From Plantago ovata (lineage: Eukaryota > Streptophyta > Magnoliopsida > Lamiales > Plantaginaceae): a DNA stretch of 64,000 bases. Both the position numbers and the translations under genes were made by a program. Under the pieces are notes generated by a model, which ran no database searches, was not told where the DNA came from, and saw only the letters and a program-made list of their open reading frames with translations. The stretch is from contig CM051457.1 in the NCBI GenBank assembly GCA_028274465.1, positions 101,617,982-101,681,981 of the forward strand. The letters run 5' to 3'. Of the stretch, positions 1 to 11,456 are shown piece by piece (the first letter of the stretch is position 1; each line of letters starts with the position of its first letter).

Positions 1-1310
1 AAAAGGATAAAAAAATAAATAAGCAAATAGCGACGGATGGCCTATCCGTCGCTATATTTCTCAGATAGATGCAGATGGTTTCGATCGTCTTCCCCCCAAA
101 TCATTTCCTCCTTTTCTCCTAACCCTAATCGCTCTCTTCTCCTTCTTCTCCTTCTCCTCCTCCCACCACCACCACACATCGACGCCACCACCACTGCCCC
201 ACCTTCTTTTTCGTGCCACCACCACTGCCCCACCCTCTCTTTCACACCACCACCACACATCGACGCGCCCGGCCCGCCACCGTATTCCGCGGCACCACCA
301 CTCCGGATTCCGCCACCGCACCGTCGGCCGGAGTTCTTCCTTCCCTTTCTCATCTTCACTTGATATAGGTTAGTAACCCTAATCTCTCCAATTTAATTTT
401 TTCCAGATTGTTTAATTTCTCAATGTTATTGTCCCATCTAGAATTTTTCTCCAAATTGAGGTTAAGAACAAGGTTAGCTTGTTTTCGAATTGAGCTGTAA
501 GGCTTAAAAGATTTTGTTTTTACTTGTGCTATGTTGGAAATAGTAGTAGAATTGGTAGTACTGGTTTACAACTCCATTTTTCGAAAACGATTCACTTGTG
601 TTACTATCTATTCAATTAGTCATAGTATATGGTATATGTTAGGTTAATTTGTACACAGTTACTTGATTGAATATGTATATTTTGTTTCCCATTCCATGTT
701 TCAAACGGACTGATGAATGTGGTTTGACATTTATTTTTATTTTTTGGTATTATGTTATGAGTCATTAAGACTTTAAAATGCTCCAATTGATAAATGAATT
801 ATATTTAATTAGATTAAAATTTGGTTTAAATCAGATTAATTAGATTAAAATTTTAAAATGATGGATTATATTAGATTAATTAGATCAAATTTTGTATTAA
901 ATTAGACTTTAAGTTTACAGCATAAAGTAAAGCATAAAGTCCAGTGTCGTTTCTTATCAGTGTATACTCAAAGTCCATTTATTGTTTCTTACGGTTGTTC
1001 TTAAACGTGCAAATCATGCCGAGGCCAAAGAAACCGGGAAAGCTGTTGGCGGCCAGCAGCCGTAGCTACGCCGAGCCACACTCGCCATTCCGCACCCCTA
1101 GTAGTCAGCCGGAGTCGGGGGGACATCGACGACTCATGTCAGTGAGACCCTCTCCCCTGGCCCCCGTTCGAGCAGCAATGCAGGGTCTACTGGCACAGAC
1201 GTGTTTGCTAACCTGCCGGATGATGGGTACAGGGGGGAGGTGTACAGGGCGGGTGAGCGGGTGAATGGCAAGCTCGTCGTCTGGCCCATGCCTGGGCATG
1301 TGTAAGTTAT

Positions 1311-1413
1311 TTAGTTGGATTAATTTGTGTGTTTGGTATTGTATGTTTTATTTAGTTGGATTAATTTGTGTGTTTGGTATTGTATGTTTTATTTAGTTGG
1401 ATTAATTTGTGTA
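1311..1413. repeat. 41-bp intronic minisatellite, about 2.5 copies
   Basis: 'ttagttgga' recurs at 1311, 1352 and 1393 with near-identical sequence between, giving a 41-bp unit. It lies in an intron of the broken CACTA gene. Confidence 0.85.
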
Positions 1414-1585
1414 TGTTATTGCAACAAGATGATGCCGAGGGAGGCTGCAAAGTTCATCAGCAAGGAATCCACGAAGAAAGTGGATCTCCCACCACTTGGA
1501 GCCCAGTGGCATACTTTCACTCCGGAGCGGAAGGCGGAGGTTAGTAATCTTTCTTCTTCTCTTATGGTTTAATATTTCTTTACTT

Positions 1586-1775
1586 GGGTGATATGTTAGT
1601 TACCGTGTGTTAGTTGAAATAGGACAATGTGCAATTGTTTGGGTGATATGTTAGTCACCGTGTGTTAGTTGAAATAGGACAATGTGCAATTGTTTGGGTG
1701 ATATGTTAGTCACCGTGTGTTAGTTGAAAATAGAACAATGTGCAATTGTTTGGGTGATATGTTAGTCACCGTGTC
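1586..1775. repeat. 55-bp intronic minisatellite, about 3.5 copies
   Basis: 'gggtgatatgttagt' starts at 1586, 1641, 1696 and 1752, so the period is 55-56 bp. It lies in the next intron of the same broken gene. Confidence 0.85.
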
Positions 1776-2898
1776 ATATATATGTTAGTCTGAATTTTGT
1801 ATACTTTCTGAAATGTAGGAGAAGTTCTTCCTCCCCAACAAGTTCAAGTCGGATCTGTGGTATGCCTTCGAACATGAAGGCTCCGAAGCCTTTCGGAAGA
1901 AGGTCGCCAAGATCAAGGCATCGGGGAAGAAGCCGGGTTGGATTGGGGAGGAGGAGTGGCCCCTTTGGAAGCAGTATTGGGCGGAGAACCTTCAAGCCCA
2001 GAAGTTGTTGGACTAGAACAGGGAGAACCGGGCCCATAATCCAACGGATGGGACACGCTCGGTGAAGCATCGGCTGGGTTCGAAATCCCTGTTGGCGCGC
2101 CACATGGACGCGGTAAGTTACGTACTTTGTTATAGTTTCTTTTTCTTTCTTAAGTCTTATTTCAATTCAATCATTACTTTATTAATTTATATATATATAT
2201 TTGATGAAGATATCGGAGGGGAGGGAGCAGACCATGTGGGATCACTTCTGTGAGGCTCACGGGGAGCTGGATAAGGATGGCAAGATGACCTTCCAGTCTG
2301 ATAGGGCCAAAACAATCGCGGTATGTTTTATATTTTTTCGATTCCTGAGCTTCTTGTTGAATATTTGATTCTTCGATCAATAACGTACTAATTAAATCGT
2401 TAATTGTTTGTTTGAATTTTCAGGCGAAGTTCCTTGCAAGGACTGAGAACCTTGATCTCACGGTCGAGGAGGAGAACGCCATCTATCTTGAGATCGTGAA
2501 TCTCGATGATAAGGGGCGTGTCTTCGGCATGGGCAACCTCTCGTAGGCGATATCGGAGACGGTGAACCAGGGTGGCTCCTCCTCCAGCTCCTCCAAGCGC
2601 CGACAGGGGACAAGCCGATGTGCCTCCCGAGTTCCTCCAGGAGCAGCAGCAGCCGAAGGCGACTGTCCAGGAGCATGCCCAGGAGGCTGCTCGGTGAGGG
2701 CAGAGCAGATGAGGATGAGGCATGGATTCAAGAGATCCATCGAGTGGATCATGACGCAGTATGCCCCCGGTGGAGCGCCACCTCCCGACTTCTTCATGTT
2801 CGATGATGCGATGCCCCCCCTAATGCCCCCCAGATGCCGATGCCCCCCCCCCCCTAATGCCTCCCAAAGGATCTCATCAGTATTACTCTTTTTTATTT

Positions 2899-2976
2899 TT
2901 CGAACAATTTTTTCTAGTTCGAACAATTTTTTCTAGTTCGAACAATTTTTTTCTTAGTTCGAACAATTTTTTTCAT
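2899..2976. repeat. Short tandem repeat, about 19-bp unit
   Basis: Four copies of a unit like 'ttcgaacaattttttctag' follow the broken CACTA gene. They probably belong to its 3' untranslated part. Confidence 0.75.
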
Positions 2977-3673
2977 GTTCCTTTGCTTAGGACAATTAGT
3001 AATTTCATTATATTAATGCTTAGAATAATTTTTTTTATATAATGTTTAGTTACGAAAATGTTTACGTATTTGTGGTGTACAACTACAAAAAAAAAATTAA
3101 AATAAAATAAATAAATAAACAAATAAAAAAAAAATTCCAGACCAATTAACGACGGATTAAACCATCCGTCGCCAATTCTCGTCTGCCCAGCACCTAGCAC
3201 ATGTTCCAGCAATATAGTGACGGATAATTTCATCCGTCGCTATATTGTAGGGACGGATCAATAATCCGTCTCAACTTTGATCAACGATGAAGTTTGCGAC
3301 GGATCGTCTAATCCGTCGCTAAAAACAGCGACGGATTAAACCATCCGTCGCAAATTTCATTAGCGACGCCACTTTTCGCGACGTCCTATTTAGCGATGGA
3401 CTTTCCGTCGCTAATGGCATTTAGCGACGGATCGCTTACATATAGCGACGGATGGTATCCGTCGCTAAATCCTGTTTTTCTTGTAGTGTTACTACAAGTT
3501 GTTCACTGGGTCACATACTATGTTGATATACATCTTGCGAACCTAGATGTCCATATTACGTAATTCAGGATACAAAAGATGCTATACATAGGTAACTTTG
3601 TGTGTTAGGAAGAATTTAAAAATGATGTATCTTGCATTATGTTGTACTTAGGCCTTTATCTTCTTTTTTAATA

Positions 3674-4496
3674 GGCTAAGGCTGCTATTCAAGGAGTCAG
3701 AAAAGGTCTGCAGAGAAGTGGAGCAAACATCAGCCGACTCTGATTCAAGGTAAATGGTGTTCCTTAAACCTGCAAGAATGCATTCGTGTATGATCCTCAT
3801 ATAGAAATCTTAAGTTCATGCCTTCTTATTCATTAGAGAAAAAACAAAAAGAGAGATTATATATCACATTCACATGTAATATAAAGTTGATTAAGTAATT
3901 GTTGTTGGAGTCTGATGTTGTCATAGCATTTAGCGCGCCTAGAAATTAATCTTGGTCTTGTGAGGCAGGAAATATGGCACTCTTTTTTTTTGCGTAGACT
4001 AGTGCAGTAACATGAAACATACGTACATTAACACGAGTATATGATGAATTTTGTGTAGGCTAAAGTGACAAAGTTCAATTTGGAAGGTGACATATTTAGT
4101 TCAATCGTAATATGTCCATTTATATGATGCTGGCAATTGATGATGCCGGAAGTTCACTCTTTCAAAAAGTGGCAAATTCTTTTATAATGATGGAGCGGGT
4201 TAAGCCTGGCTCATCTGAACTACTTGTCGCCAAGTTACTCCAAACACTCGCAAGGTTTATCAATTAGCCCTTGAACTTTCTTGTTTTCTTTTGAACTGAA
4301 CCTTCAGCATGGTGACATCGTAGCAATTTGTTTTCTTTTGTAGTTCCAAAGAAGGTTCTCTAAAAAAATTACATGAGGTGACATTGCAGAATTTCACCAA
4401 GGGCAAAGCAGAAACACCGGCAACAAGTGCAGATTCTGATGTTAAGCAAGCTAAGGAAGCCAATATGAGTCCACTTGCTAGGTTTTTGCTTTCAAG
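3674..4496 (+). pseudogene. Three exon-like fragments of an unidentified plant gene
   Basis: Three open blocks have plausible splice sites, and each ends in the same phase before GT. Block 1, about 3674-3749, includes LLFKESEKVCREVEQTSADS. Block 2, about 4127-4254, includes SSELLVAKLLQTLA. Block 3, 4344-4496, includes KKLHEVTLQNFTKGKAE and ends SPLARFLLS. The acceptor before block 3 is ttttgtag. I do not recognise the family; the peptides look helical and soluble. The reading frames are intact, so this could be the middle of a real gene split by insertions, or exons captured by a transposon. A CACTA element lies directly upstream, and a LINE tail, a solo LTR and a 14-kb retroelement follow. 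Confidence 0.4.
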
Positions 4497-4561
4497 GTTT
4501 GTTGCAAAACTATACTGCAATTTTCAACACACAAGGATTCACAACACAACATATATACACA

Positions 4562-4725
4562 GAGTGCAGCACTAGAGCTATAATACAGCTTAGCCAAGGG
4601 CGTTGTTCTAGTCTTGCTAATGCATCACCTCTGTCTCCTCTCAGATTTTTTCGTTTTAGTTTTAGTTTTGTGTACTCGAGCATTTCTTGTGCTCCTTGAT
4701 TTTATTATTAATGGAAAATTTGGCC

Positions 4726-4770
<45 letters not shown>
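4562..4770 (+). mobile_element. Probable LINE 3' end with poly(A) tail
   Basis: A T-rich 3'-UTR-like stretch ends in a pure A run at 4731-4770. This is the usual mark of a 5'-truncated non-LTR insertion or a processed transcript copy. I could not define a target duplication, so the left border is approximate. Confidence 0.45.
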
Positions 4771-4773
<3 letters not shown>

Positions 4774-5069
4774 ACCGATTGGTATCTTCATATATGTTTA
4801 TACATGCAGATGGCAAGGTCATGCTTCCAAAGACCTCAATTAGTGAGACATGAGGTCAGACAGCATTTGTTCTTTTTCCTTTTCTTTTTTGGGTGAATGA
4901 ACTATACTGTCCTGGCAAATGAGCTGTTTTATATTCATAGCATTGGCCATTTCTTTGGTCTTTGAACAGTTATATAATTTTTTGTTCATTTGTTGCTGAA
5001 AGGTCTCTGTAACAATTAGTTTTGGCTTTGCCTAGTGCCGTAAGGAAACTTATCATTTGTATTTCCGAC

Positions 5070-5595
5070 TGTGGAGTTAATGTTATCTCAACAGCAGACA
5101 CAGAGACTGAAGTTGACCTAACAGTTGAGCCAACCTCCCGATCAACTTCCGGAGTCCGAGATTAGTCAGGAAAAGGAAAGTGTTTCAATTAAGGATTCAA
5201 TACCTATCCGAATTCTCTTAGGAAATAGCTGCGACTTGGAGGCTATATAAGGGGATGATTACTGCATGCTTAGACTAGATCTTAGATGACGGGATATATA
5301 TATTATCGTATATTGTAGGTGCTAACTAGAGAATCTGTTTCTTGTGATTGGTTAGTGACTTGTAATAGCGGATTGTGATAATATAGTGAAGCTGGTTGAT
5401 CTCTGTGGATGTAGGTTATTCAGAACCGAACCACGTTAAATCTTGTGTTCTTTCTTGCTTACGTTCTTGATTTGTTTATTGTGGTTGTTGCGTTGGTTGT
5501 GTGTTTGATTTGGTGCAGCAGGTTCTTGGTGGTTTAGTTGTTATTGTGAGCTTTGTGATTAGGTAGAACGGACTATTGTTGATACGAACTCAACA
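5070..5595 (+). mobile_element. Copia-type solo LTR with CCGAC target duplication
   Basis: The block begins TGTGGAG and ends CTCAACA, and is flanked by the 5-bp direct repeat CCGAC at 5065-5069 and 5596-5600. Inside is a TATA box (ctatataagg, 5243-5252) and downstream sequence typical of Tnt1/Copia R-U5 ('gaaccacgttaaatcttgtg'). No internal region is attached, so this is a solo LTR left by recombination between two LTRs. Confidence 0.8.
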
Positions 5596-5600
5596 CCGAC

Positions 5601-6015
5601 GGTTAAGATTTTTCTGGAGATTTCTTATAGTATAGTATACAAGACTTGTTAGAAATTTTCTTCTTCTTTGAAGTTATTATGTGCCTGTGTGACTGGTCTA
5701 GTTTTTATTGCACAGTTCAGCAGGGTAAACTTGCAGGCAGTTTTATGCTTAACCAATAAAGCACTATACATTAAAGGCAAAAGAAAATTTGTAATTTCAC
5801 ATAGGAGTTATAGGAGAAATGATGGATTAAGCATGCCAATTGCCATGATCAGAGCATGGGAAGTTATAAAGTGCATTGAATTGGTTCAATAATCTGGAGG
5901 CTGAAGAAGCAAATAGTAGTATATGATTATTGCTGAATACATAATATTTACACTAACACTACCTTTTCAGTTTGGTGTTGGTAGAAAACTTTCATTTGTC
6001 GCGTTTGGTTGAATA
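5601..6015. other. Non-coding stretch between solo LTR and Tat element
   Basis: This is AT-rich DNA. A short open frame at 5668-5892 has no recognisable domain. It might continue the broken gene at 3.7-4.5 kb, but I see no clear exon. Confidence 0.4.
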
Positions 6016-6020
6016 TCTAC

Positions 6021-6870
6021 CGTAGAGGTAAGATCTAGAAAGATTACAAACGCTCTTAAATTACAAACTTCTCGAACTGTAAAGAACTACTAAACTCTCT
6101 AAGTCACCATGATTTGACACAACACACGAATCTTGTTTAATGCTGGCACCCAAGTCTTCTGACTCTCTCAATGTCCAATAGAGCACCTGAGATTAAAAAC
6201 GCGCGTGTGGATGTGTGTTAATCTCCGGCTTGCCTAAGTCAAGCCGGTGCGAGATTTTACTTGAAGGAGTTTGAAGGTTCTCCTTGTCTTTAGAGTAATA
6301 AATGTACTTAATTAAGACCAGTTACCTTTTTCTTTGGAAATGGTGCCCTTATATAGTTGAGGGCAAACCCTAGGTCGACCCAATCTCCTGCTCCCATCTG
6401 TCAGCTCTTTATTCGTCCACATATGTTGGGTAGGCCCAACGTTGACCTTCATGGGCTTGGCCCAGGCCCATTTATCTGTATCTTCTTGTGCTATCTAGAA
6501 GGTTCCACACTTCTCTTGTCCTTCCTCTCCATTTAGTTGTGATGCGTACCTTGTCCTGATCCAATTGTAAAGCAATACAAACAAGTATTTAAGCTTCGTA
6601 ATAAATGAGCTTCGTACACTCTGACCTGTTAAGTGCTTGAGTAATGCTCCTTGTCCCTCTGACTCCCGTTCCGGACCTCAAAATCTCTCCCTCTCTAGAA
6701 GCAGTTATTTTAATGAATTAGGCACATTTGTAAAAATGTCCTAGAGGTCCACATAATTCAAGGTTCGGATCTTTTAGGTCCGCGGCCTTTCACCGACGCT
6801 TGTATTTACAAAGCCTCATAGTTCGTGGTGGAACGCAGGATACGAACTAGACATATTTTCCTTATCAACA
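6021..6870 (-). repeat. 3' LTR of the Tat element
   Basis: Near-identical to 19334-20183. Its outer base has changed from TG to CG at 6021. It contains the TATA motif (minus strand CTATATAAGG) near 6350. Confidence 0.93.
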
Positions 6871-7073
6871 TATGTCCTCGTAGTTTCGGAGTATCTTAGT
6901 AGAAGATAGTGTGAAACTATATTTTAAGTAGTTGAGAATGATTTTATCACCCTCTTTAATCGAGGATCTTGTTCCGTCCGTACCTCCAAAAGTGTTCATT
7001 TGGGGTGAAATTCTTGAAACTCTCAAGGTGAGATTTTTGGAAGACGTATCCGTATCTCTTGTGTTTCGTACCT

Positions 7074-7356
7074 GCGTCATTACTTTACTAGACGTCGTGT
7101 CCGTGTCTCTCGTGTTATGTACCTGTGTCATTACTTCACTAGACGTCGTGTCCGTTTTTCATGAGGTGACGTTTTGGACGCCGTGTCCGTGTCTCTCGTG
7201 TTACGTACCTGTGTCATTACTTCACTAGACGACGTGTACGTTTTTCATGAGGTGACGTTTTGGACGCCGTGTCCGTGTCTCTCGTGTTACATACCTGTGT
7301 CATTAATTCACTAGACGTCGTGTCCGTTTTTCATGAGGTGACGTTTTGGGCGTGGT
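7074..7356. repeat. 86-bp tandem repeat in the 3' region of the Tat element
   Basis: 'catgaggtga' recurs at 7160, 7246 and 7332, exactly 86 bp apart, with flanking 'cgtgtccgtgtctctcgtg' conserved. About three copies lie between the 3' LTR and the antisense gene promoter. Confidence 0.88.
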
Positions 7357-7737
7357 GTCCGTATCTCTGTAGCCGATCCTTCGTCGTTATCCAGATAATC
7401 AGGGTCCGAATCACCATTTTAATGCAAATATGATGGATGTTATGCATACTATCCGTGTCTATATGCTGATAAGCTTAATTCGCGCGTATACTAAGTATCT
7501 GTGCCTATGTGTATGTTATGATAAAATTTTCAATTTTAAATGATTTTCGGACCTTGCAACCTGGATAATGACCCCGATCCTTCCGTGTCTTTCATTCTAC
7601 GCAGGTCAAAGCTTTCGAGGATTTGAACAGTAACTTTCATGCGGTGTCTTCATCTCGTCCGTTGATTTGAATTTTTTGTACGGTCCAGATTAAATGTCAA
7701 CGGTCGCGTCGATTGGACTTCTCGATTTTGTCCCTCC

Positions 7738-7748
7738 CTATAAATAGC
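7738..7748 (+). promoter_or_regulatory. TATA box for the antisense gene
   Basis: 'ctataaatagc' lies 312 bp upstream of the ATG at 8060, opposite in direction to the LTR promoter. With the spliced, intact frame downstream it suggests independent Pol II transcription of the antisense gene. Confidence 0.6.
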
Positions 7749-8059
7749 TGGTCAACTTTTTCTATTTTCTTCACTTTTTACAGAATTTTAGTGAGAGAAA
7801 TTTTCGCATTCCGAATCTTAGCCCCGGAACTTGCCTTGCTTTAGCGACATAACAACTTGTGAAGCTTCGGAAACTTTGCACTTCTACAACTCTTATTTTC
7901 CCGTAACTCCCTTCTCTTTACTTGTTTTTCCGATTTTTCACTTTCTGCTGAAGTTTAATAAGTAGTGTAGTTATTTTCTTTTTCTCCTTTTTTGAAAAAA
8001 CAAATAAACTGACCCTCGGACTACCACTTATTCTCTCGGTTCTTTCTTTCGCTTCTAGG

Positions 8060-11000
8060 ATGTCCGAGGTAGAGCCTAAGATCGTAGATCTTACAGAACT
8101 CCCTTCTTCTTCCGAGTCGACGTCAACGAGCAGCAGCTCTTCTTCTTCGTCGGATTCGGGCTCCTCTTCCGAATCCTCTTTCGATATAGGGGGCGGAAAC
8201 AATGCCCCTTCCACCTCTCGGGTCGAGAGGAATGAAGCTGGTCCGAGTACCTCCGACCGTCAAATTTCTGTATACCAGGCTCCGCGTCGTAAGGTAGAAC
8301 TCCCCTCACCTCTCCGGTTTCTTTGTAGATACGGAGGGTACAAGTATAGGTGTACCTCCGATCCTGACATAGAAGCTGACTTAGAACCTGTCTATGCCTA
8401 TCCACAGCTGACTTTTAGAGAGCCGGAGACCTCCAATCCGCAGAGAGTACATGAAGTTGCGCCTCTTAGAGAGGTCCGTGCCCAGAACAACATAGAAGGA
8501 GTCGGAGATGATGCAGCTCAAGATAATCCTTCTGAGGATGATGAAAATGAAGCTAACATCGGCGGGGACGGAAATGAAGATGAGGCTGAGGAAGGTGGAG
8601 ATGAACAACCCTTGGAGGGTGAGGTACGGGAATTCCGGGGCGCTTTATTCCCTGTTCTGGATCACCTTGAGCCCGCTCTTCGTAAGCGATATGAGAGACT
8701 GAGAGATGATATTCATCTCTTCAGCTTAACCCGGGAGACGAATGAGGACGGATGGATACCCACCATTGAATCAAAAGTTACCGAGGATCAACTTCCGCTT
8801 CTTCGTCATAAATTTACTATCCCTGAAGACATCGAGCTCATTTCTCCGGGTCCGGATGACGCCATATATAACTGCCCCGACGGAGCTCTGACCTGCTTTG
8901 TGGTTTCTTTAGAGCTCGGATGGAGGATCCCATTTATCGAAGAATTTGCCTCCATCTTCCGTGCCTTAGATATCACTCCGATGCAAGTTATGCCAATCTC
9001 TTTGGCTAACTTAATATGTTTCGAAGTACTTATGAAGATGAAGAATGAGCTGATTACATTTTTAAATTTTACTCAAGCTTTCACCATCTCCCTCTCTGGG
9101 ACTTGTTATTACTGGCAATTTAAGCCACGCCAGTATTTCTACTTCATCCTGGAGAGTCCGAACTCGTTGGGCTCCGCCTGGTGGTCTAAATACTTCTACT
9201 TTCGATATAAATTGAAGGATGGAGCTCCGGAAAGTGAGCGAAGGTATTTCAACGTCCGGTACGATTTCAACCAAGAATCTCCGACTGATTACCGTCCGGT
9301 ACGTGACCACTGGAGTCCGTGGGCTGCCGCCATGCGGACAAAAAGTATAGCCAAAAATCCGGAGAAGTACTTCTTTTGTGTACTTACTATGCAACCCCTT
9401 CCAACTTTTGCTAACCTTACAGACCCTATAGACTTAGGCCCGTATCAAAATGATACTTTTGGTAAATAATCATTTTTATTTATTTTCCGCATCTTTTGAA
9501 CTTTTCCGCATCTTTCTGATTTCCTTTAATTGTTCGCATGTCTGATCCTTCTTATTTTCTTTAATTTGCAGAGGATTGGCTAGAATATCTCATGGCAGAG
9601 GCACGGAGACTCCGAGCTGCTATCGAAGCAAAAAAGGCTGCCGAGAGACGTAAGAATCTACGCACCGGAACCACCAACCAACTTACAGTCTTCCCCCAGG
9701 AACATCCAAAGGACGGGGTCAAATGGAGACAAGAAGAAGACCGCCGCAAGCTTGAGAAGCTTCCGCCCCAGGAGATGGAATCAAGCCGGAAGGGCTTAAC
9801 TCCGGAGGAGGCCAAACGCCGTTCGGATGAGTGGAAGGCCGAGAAGAAAAATGAGAAAGATGCTGCAAAGCCGCAGCCTAAGCAGCCCCGGAGGGCTAAA
9901 AGCAAGGGTGCTACGGAAGTTGCTGCTATGGAAATCGACCAGCCAGCTCCGCCACCCCCTACTACCGGCCCTTCTGCTCCGGTGGCTTCGGCTCCGGTCC
10001 CTCCCAATAAGCTGATGGGAGACGCTTTTAAGGCCTCCAAGTCCGGAGCTGGGACTTCTTCCGCTCCGGTTGTCGATCCCTCCGGCAAAAATAAACAAGT
10101 GGTGGAACCCCCGGTCAAATCTAAGAAACGGAGGGGAACTGGTCCGGCTGTCTATGCGGATGAAGCTGAGTTTGATCGCGAGACGGAGATAGTCCACATA
10201 ACTTCTCTTGAGAAAACAGATTGCATCCGCCTCTTGGAAGAATCCTTTTCTCGGGTAATATTCTGTTTCTCTCTTTTCCGTCTCTTACTTCTTATTTTTC
10301 CGTTCCTTGTCTTCTAAAACAATTTCCTCTGTAGCTTGGTTTAGCTGTTCGCGGAATCTCCGTGGCTGCCGAGAACGAGAAGTCCATACTGGAAGGCAAC
10401 CTACATGCCTCGGAACTCGAGAGGATTTCCCTCTCTGAGAAGCCTGCTACCGTCCGAGTTAGCCTAACCGAGGCGGAGGCTAAACTCCTAAAAATGGCCC
10501 AGCTTGAAGGAGAAGTAGCGGACCTGTGGAAACAGGTGGTGGAGACTTCCAAGCTTCGGGAAGAATTGACCAAGCTTCAGGTTGCATATGACAAGCAACG
10601 GAAGGAAGTTGAGGGGTGCTTGGAATTGATCCGGGACCAACAAGAGACCCATGCATGTTATATGAACATGCTCGAGCATTTCCACGACGCTCTCATGATC
10701 GGGCTCGTTGGCTCCCGGAAAGATACAGCGCAAGATTTCCTCAAAAGCACTTCCTTTGAATATGCCAAGGCAATGGGCTATGACAAGGCTCGGGTAGACG
10801 GATTCAATGCCTGCATCGGACAATTGGAACTCGCGGGCCTTGTTCCGGCAGACCTTGACTGGGAGGCTAACAAGCTCGATATTTTTAAAGGGCCGGATGG
10901 ACAAGAGGATCCGCTTATTCCGGCTATCAGCAACGAAGAGCTTGGGCGGGATGAATTTGCAAGTCTTGTAGCCTCGGAAGGTGATGATTTAAAGTTCACT

Positions 11001-11456
11001 AACCAAGATCCCCGCCTCCCTGGATTCGTTCCTGATATTCTCCGCTACTGGTACCTCATGCCGTTTGAAAAATACGAGAAGGAGAACCGGGCTTGGCTAA
11101 ATCTTCTGTACCCTGTTATAGGTCGACCTGCGGAGTATAACCTATTCGAAGAGGTGAAGACCCTTTGCAAGGCTTGGGAGGAGACTCGGGAGAGAGAGGA
11201 GATACGGAGGCGTGATGCCGATCCGGAAGCCTGGGCAGCCGGAAACGTGGAAAGCTCGTTGAAAAACAACTTTTACATACCACCTTTCCCGACTGTCACC
11301 GAGTTAAACACCAATCCGTATGCCCCTCTTCCGTGGCTCAGCTGGAAGCTTCATCTAGAGGATCTAGCTCGGGCAGCTGCGGAAGCCGAAGAGGCGGAAA
11401 AATTAGCCCAGATGGCTCGAGAAGATACCCGGCCAAGCTCAAGACCAAGTGGATGA
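8060..11456 (+). CDS. Antisense gene of the Tat element, Transposase_28-like protein (three exons)
   Basis: Exons 8060-9461, 9572-10254 and 10335-11456 have GT/AG introns of 110 and 80 bp. Joined phases are exact (1402+683+1122 = 1069 codons), giving 1068 residues. The start is the ATG at 8060, about 310 bp after a TATA box at 7738. N-terminal residues 1-60 are Ser-rich and acidic regions follow near 145-185. Residues about 270-420 (ALTCFVVSLELGWRIPFIEE ... YYWQFKPRQYFYF) resemble the 'putative gypsy type transposon' domain (Transposase_28, PF04195). Exons 2-3 are Lys/Glu-rich, with Pro linkers, NLS-like KSKKRR and a coiled coil. It converges tail to tail with pol, ending 1.1 kb from its stop. 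Extra antisense ORFs are known in Tat elements; their function is unknown. Confidence 0.82.

Larger units (their letters stand above)
1016..2870 (+). pseudogene. Broken CACTA second-ORF protein (Ptta/En/Spm, Transposase_24-like)
   Basis: Exon-like blocks in order: an N-terminal block from ATG 1016 to about 1301 ending at a GT donor; about 1430-1540 (FTPERKAE); 1819-2112, with a Trp-rich core around WPLWKQYW and KHRLGSKSL; 2209-2321 (MWDHFCEAH); and 2424 onward. The tail is a Ser-rich, then Pro/Met-rich C terminus. The order and motifs match the plant Ptta/En/Spm transposase family known from Transposase_24. The gene is dead: a frameshift lies near the G run at about 1118, an in-frame TAG follows LLD at about 2014, and another TAG interrupts the block after GMGNLS at about 2544. 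It lies inside the CACTA element. Confidence 0.75.
1..3488 (+). mobile_element. CACTA (En/Spm) DNA transposon, 5' end outside or at window edge
   Basis: The right end at 3471-3488 reads, in reverse complement, CACTACAAGAAAAACAGG, the classic plant CACTA terminus. Both ends are rich in short palindromes built on 'tccgtcgc/gcgacgga' (near 30-55 and densely from 3148 to 3470), the subterminal repeats where the element's own protein binds. The interior carries only the second CACTA ORF (Ptta/En/Spm type). I see no TNP2 transposase, so the copy could move only with help in trans. The left CACTA terminus is not visible, so the true start and the 3-bp target duplication cannot be checked. Confidence 0.85.

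Noticed and set aside
37..363. Open frames on both strands at the left edge
   Set aside because: Low-complexity Leu/Pro and Gly/Arg runs from a CT-rich CACTA leader; no domain.
1311..1775. CRISPR-like repeat array
   Set aside because: The 41-bp and 55-bp units are head-to-tail minisatellites in introns with no unique spacers, in a plant genome.
2562..2936. Separate gene at the 3' end of the CACTA pseudogene
   Set aside because: It is the Ser/Pro-rich tail of the same broken transposase after an in-frame stop.
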